A stretch of DNA of 64,000 bases from the NCBI GenBank assembly GCA_016124805.1, contig WGND01000001.1:1-64000 (forward strand), in the 5' to 3' direction. Origin of the DNA: Hyphomicrobiales bacterium (GTDB taxonomy: Bacteria; Pseudomonadota; Alphaproteobacteria; Parvibaculales; Parvibaculaceae). Shown here piece by piece: positions 63,171-64,000 of the stretch; positions within the stretch are counted from its first letter, which is position 1; each line of letters starts with the position of its first letter. The notes under the pieces are model-generated. The model did not search any database, was not told the origin of the DNA, and saw nothing but the letters and a program-made list of their open reading frames with translations. The position numbers and the translations under genes are program-made.

Positions 63171-63219
63171 AATCTAGGTCGCGCCAGCGGCACGGTCAAT
63201 AGTTTAGAGCGATTCTAAA
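63171..63219 (-). promoter_or_regulatory. Rubrerythrin promoter with Irr ICE motif
   Basis: On the minus strand TTGACC (63199-63194), a 17-bp spacer and TAGATT (63176-63171). Three bp upstream of the -35 lies TTTAGAG-N3-TTCTAAA (63203-63219), one base off the published Irr iron-control element TTTAGAA-N3-TTCTAAA. The transcript would have a leader of about 145 nt containing the hairpin GCCATC-AGGT-GATGGC. Confidence 0.65.
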
Positions 63220-63258
63220 GTTAAGAACGACTCGCGATTAGCCCGAGAGGCGGCAGCT

Positions 63259-63684
63259 TCAGCTGCGCGGACGCGAATGCAGACGAACGATGACATCGAC
63301 GCGGGCGATGTCTGTGCCGTCAGGTGCCTTGGGCAGATTGGCGATGGTGATTTCGTCACCAGCAATATCCATCAGCGCGCCGTCATTCTCGATAAAGAAA
63401 TGATGGTGGTCATCGATATTGGTGTCGAAATAGGTGCGCGAGGAATCAACCACCACTTCACGCAGCAGATCAGCCTCGGTGAACTGATGCAGCGTGTTGT
63501 AGACGGTCGCCAGCGAAACGCTGACCCCTGCCTTCTGGGCTTCCTCATGCAGGGCTTCAGCCGTCACATGGCGGTCGCCGCCCTCAAACAGCATCCGGCC
63601 AAGCGCAAGGCGCTGGCGCGTCGGGCGCAAGCCGGCTTCCCGAAGGCGGGTCAATGTCTGGGCGTAGGGCCGTTCCTGTGTCAT
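63259..63684 (-). CDS. irr: Iron response regulator Irr (Fur superfamily)
   Basis: 141 aa. The Fur winged helix reads LREAGLRPTRQRLALGRMLF with recognition helix SLATVYNTLHQF. The HHH motif (His93-His95 in DDHHHFFIEND) is the Irr heme/metal-binding signature, and the CxxC zinc motifs of true Fur/PerR are absent. In Rhizobiales-type bacteria Irr represses or activates iron genes at low iron and is degraded on heme binding. irr followed by fabA is a conserved neighbour pair in this group; here they are divergent across 257 bp. Confidence 0.92.
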   Translation of the reverse strand: MTQERPYAQTLTRLREAGLRPTRQRLALGRMLFEGGDRHVTAEALHEEAQKAGVSVSLATVYNTLHQFTEADLLREVVVDSSRTYFDTNIDDHHHFFIENDGALMDIAGDEITIANLPKAPDGTDIARVDVIVRLHSRPRS

Positions 63685-63710
63685 CGCTGATCCCTGGTCG
63701 GACTCGCAGT

Positions 63711-63725
63711 TTGTAATCGTTACAA
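63711..63725. promoter_or_regulatory. 15-bp perfect palindrome at the irr start region
   Basis: TTGTAA-TCG-TTACAA, 27 bp before the irr ATG. A TTGACA -35 box on the minus strand at 63760-63755 would place transcription start near 63726, so the palindrome would lie at +1 to +15, a repression position. It differs from the ICE motif upstream of rubrerythrin. Confidence 0.5.
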
Positions 63726-63941
63726 TATGGAAGATGTAGTCAGTATGACGCTTTTGTCAAGGGCACCACCCCTTGAGGCGCAGCAAGGGTTTGCGCTGCT
63801 CCGCCATTATGTTACCAACGCCGCAGGAATGAAAGGGAAGTGGGTTTTGAGCCCCTTCTGGTCTAAGCTAATGCCTGTTAACCGTCATAATGGCGGACAG
63901 CCCTCAGAAGGGCTGAGGCCAGTAAATAAGAGCGGACGTCT

Positions 63942-64000
63942 ATGGCTGAAAAGAAGTCGAGTTATTCCTATGAAGATCTGCTGGAATGTTCCCATGGCCG
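63942..64000 (+). CDS. fabA: 3-hydroxydecanoyl-ACP dehydratase FabA, partial (cut by window end)
   Basis: Only the first 19 codons are present: MAEKKSSYSYEDLLECSHG, matching the conserved N-terminus of FabA. FabA introduces the double bond for anaerobic-type unsaturated fatty-acid synthesis. The irr-fabA adjacency seen in related genomes supports the call. The 5' region holds a short AGCCCT/AGGGCT hairpin at about 63899-63914. No clear SD is seen. Confidence 0.8.
   Translation, partial: MAEKKSSYSYEDLLECSHG

Overview
This is a GC-rich chromosomal segment of an alphaproteobacterium, most likely of the Hyphomicrobiales/Parvibaculales type. The evidence is an Irr-type iron regulator next to fabA, a RegB/RegA (ActS/ActR) redox two-component pair, MmcB, a perfect CtrA-type box, and the mutM-ubiE-ubiB-coaBC-dut and rpsT-dnaA-dnaN-recF-gyrB blocks typical of the dnaA-proximal region in this class. 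No rRNA, tRNA, CRISPR array, transposase or prophage was seen. Two stretches (about 2371-2842 and 29750-31260) are clearly more AT-rich than the rest and are the only visible candidates for recent acquisition.

Layout. 92-2118: alkylation repair (Ada/AlkA fusion plus Ogt). 2191-2842: two small membrane proteins. 2869-9338: biotin synthesis (qor-like, bioF and bioD in one operon, divergent bioB, and bioA), interrupted by two small reverse genes. 9568-12536: ParA-like ATPase with a SPOR protein, a HAD hydrolase and a TerB-like protein. 12664-14994: RND/MMPL exporter. 15232-21760: a catabolic cluster in which two paralogous ferritin-like diiron proteins flank a TetR-extradiol dioxygenase-FAH hydrolase-FAD monooxygenase operon. 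21877-29689: kinase-like protein, MmcB, RegA/RegB, MBL-fold hydrolase, ankyrin protein, Sco, and an XRE regulator divergent from two small genes. 29907-31217: a lone AT-rich ParB-like gene. 31271-33157: leuA with a leucine-rich leader peptide. 33386-35642: SprT/YgjP-like peptidase, a PF10118-type protein and a four-helix membrane protein resembling styrene-oxide isomerase. 35650-39620: PBP1A, EF-hand protein and TetR. 39617-48470: gyrB, clpP-like, recF, dnaN, dnaA, rhodanese and rpsT. 48677-60524: fatty-acid, DNA-repair, ubiquinone, CoA, dUTP, cysteine and molybdopterin genes. 60588-64000: DUF3501, a (Fe-S) CCG protein, rubrerythrin, irr and the start of fabA.

Several regulatory signals can be read directly. 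Four copies of the palindrome TGAC-N6-GTCA sit upstream of the two diiron genes and over the TetR promoter. A leucine-rich mini-ORF starts where leuA transcription is predicted to start. An Irr (ICE) motif adjoins a sigma70-like promoter for rubrerythrin. A perfect 24-bp palindrome simultaneously encodes the C-termini of two convergent genes and can form their shared terminator. A CtrA box lies upstream of PBP1A. TetR and irr autoregulatory palindromes are also visible.

The best candidates for undescribed biology are the twin-diiron meta-cleavage cluster with its operator set, the lone ParB-like protein with an unassigned helical C-terminal domain, and the putative membrane isomerase paired with a PF10118 protein.
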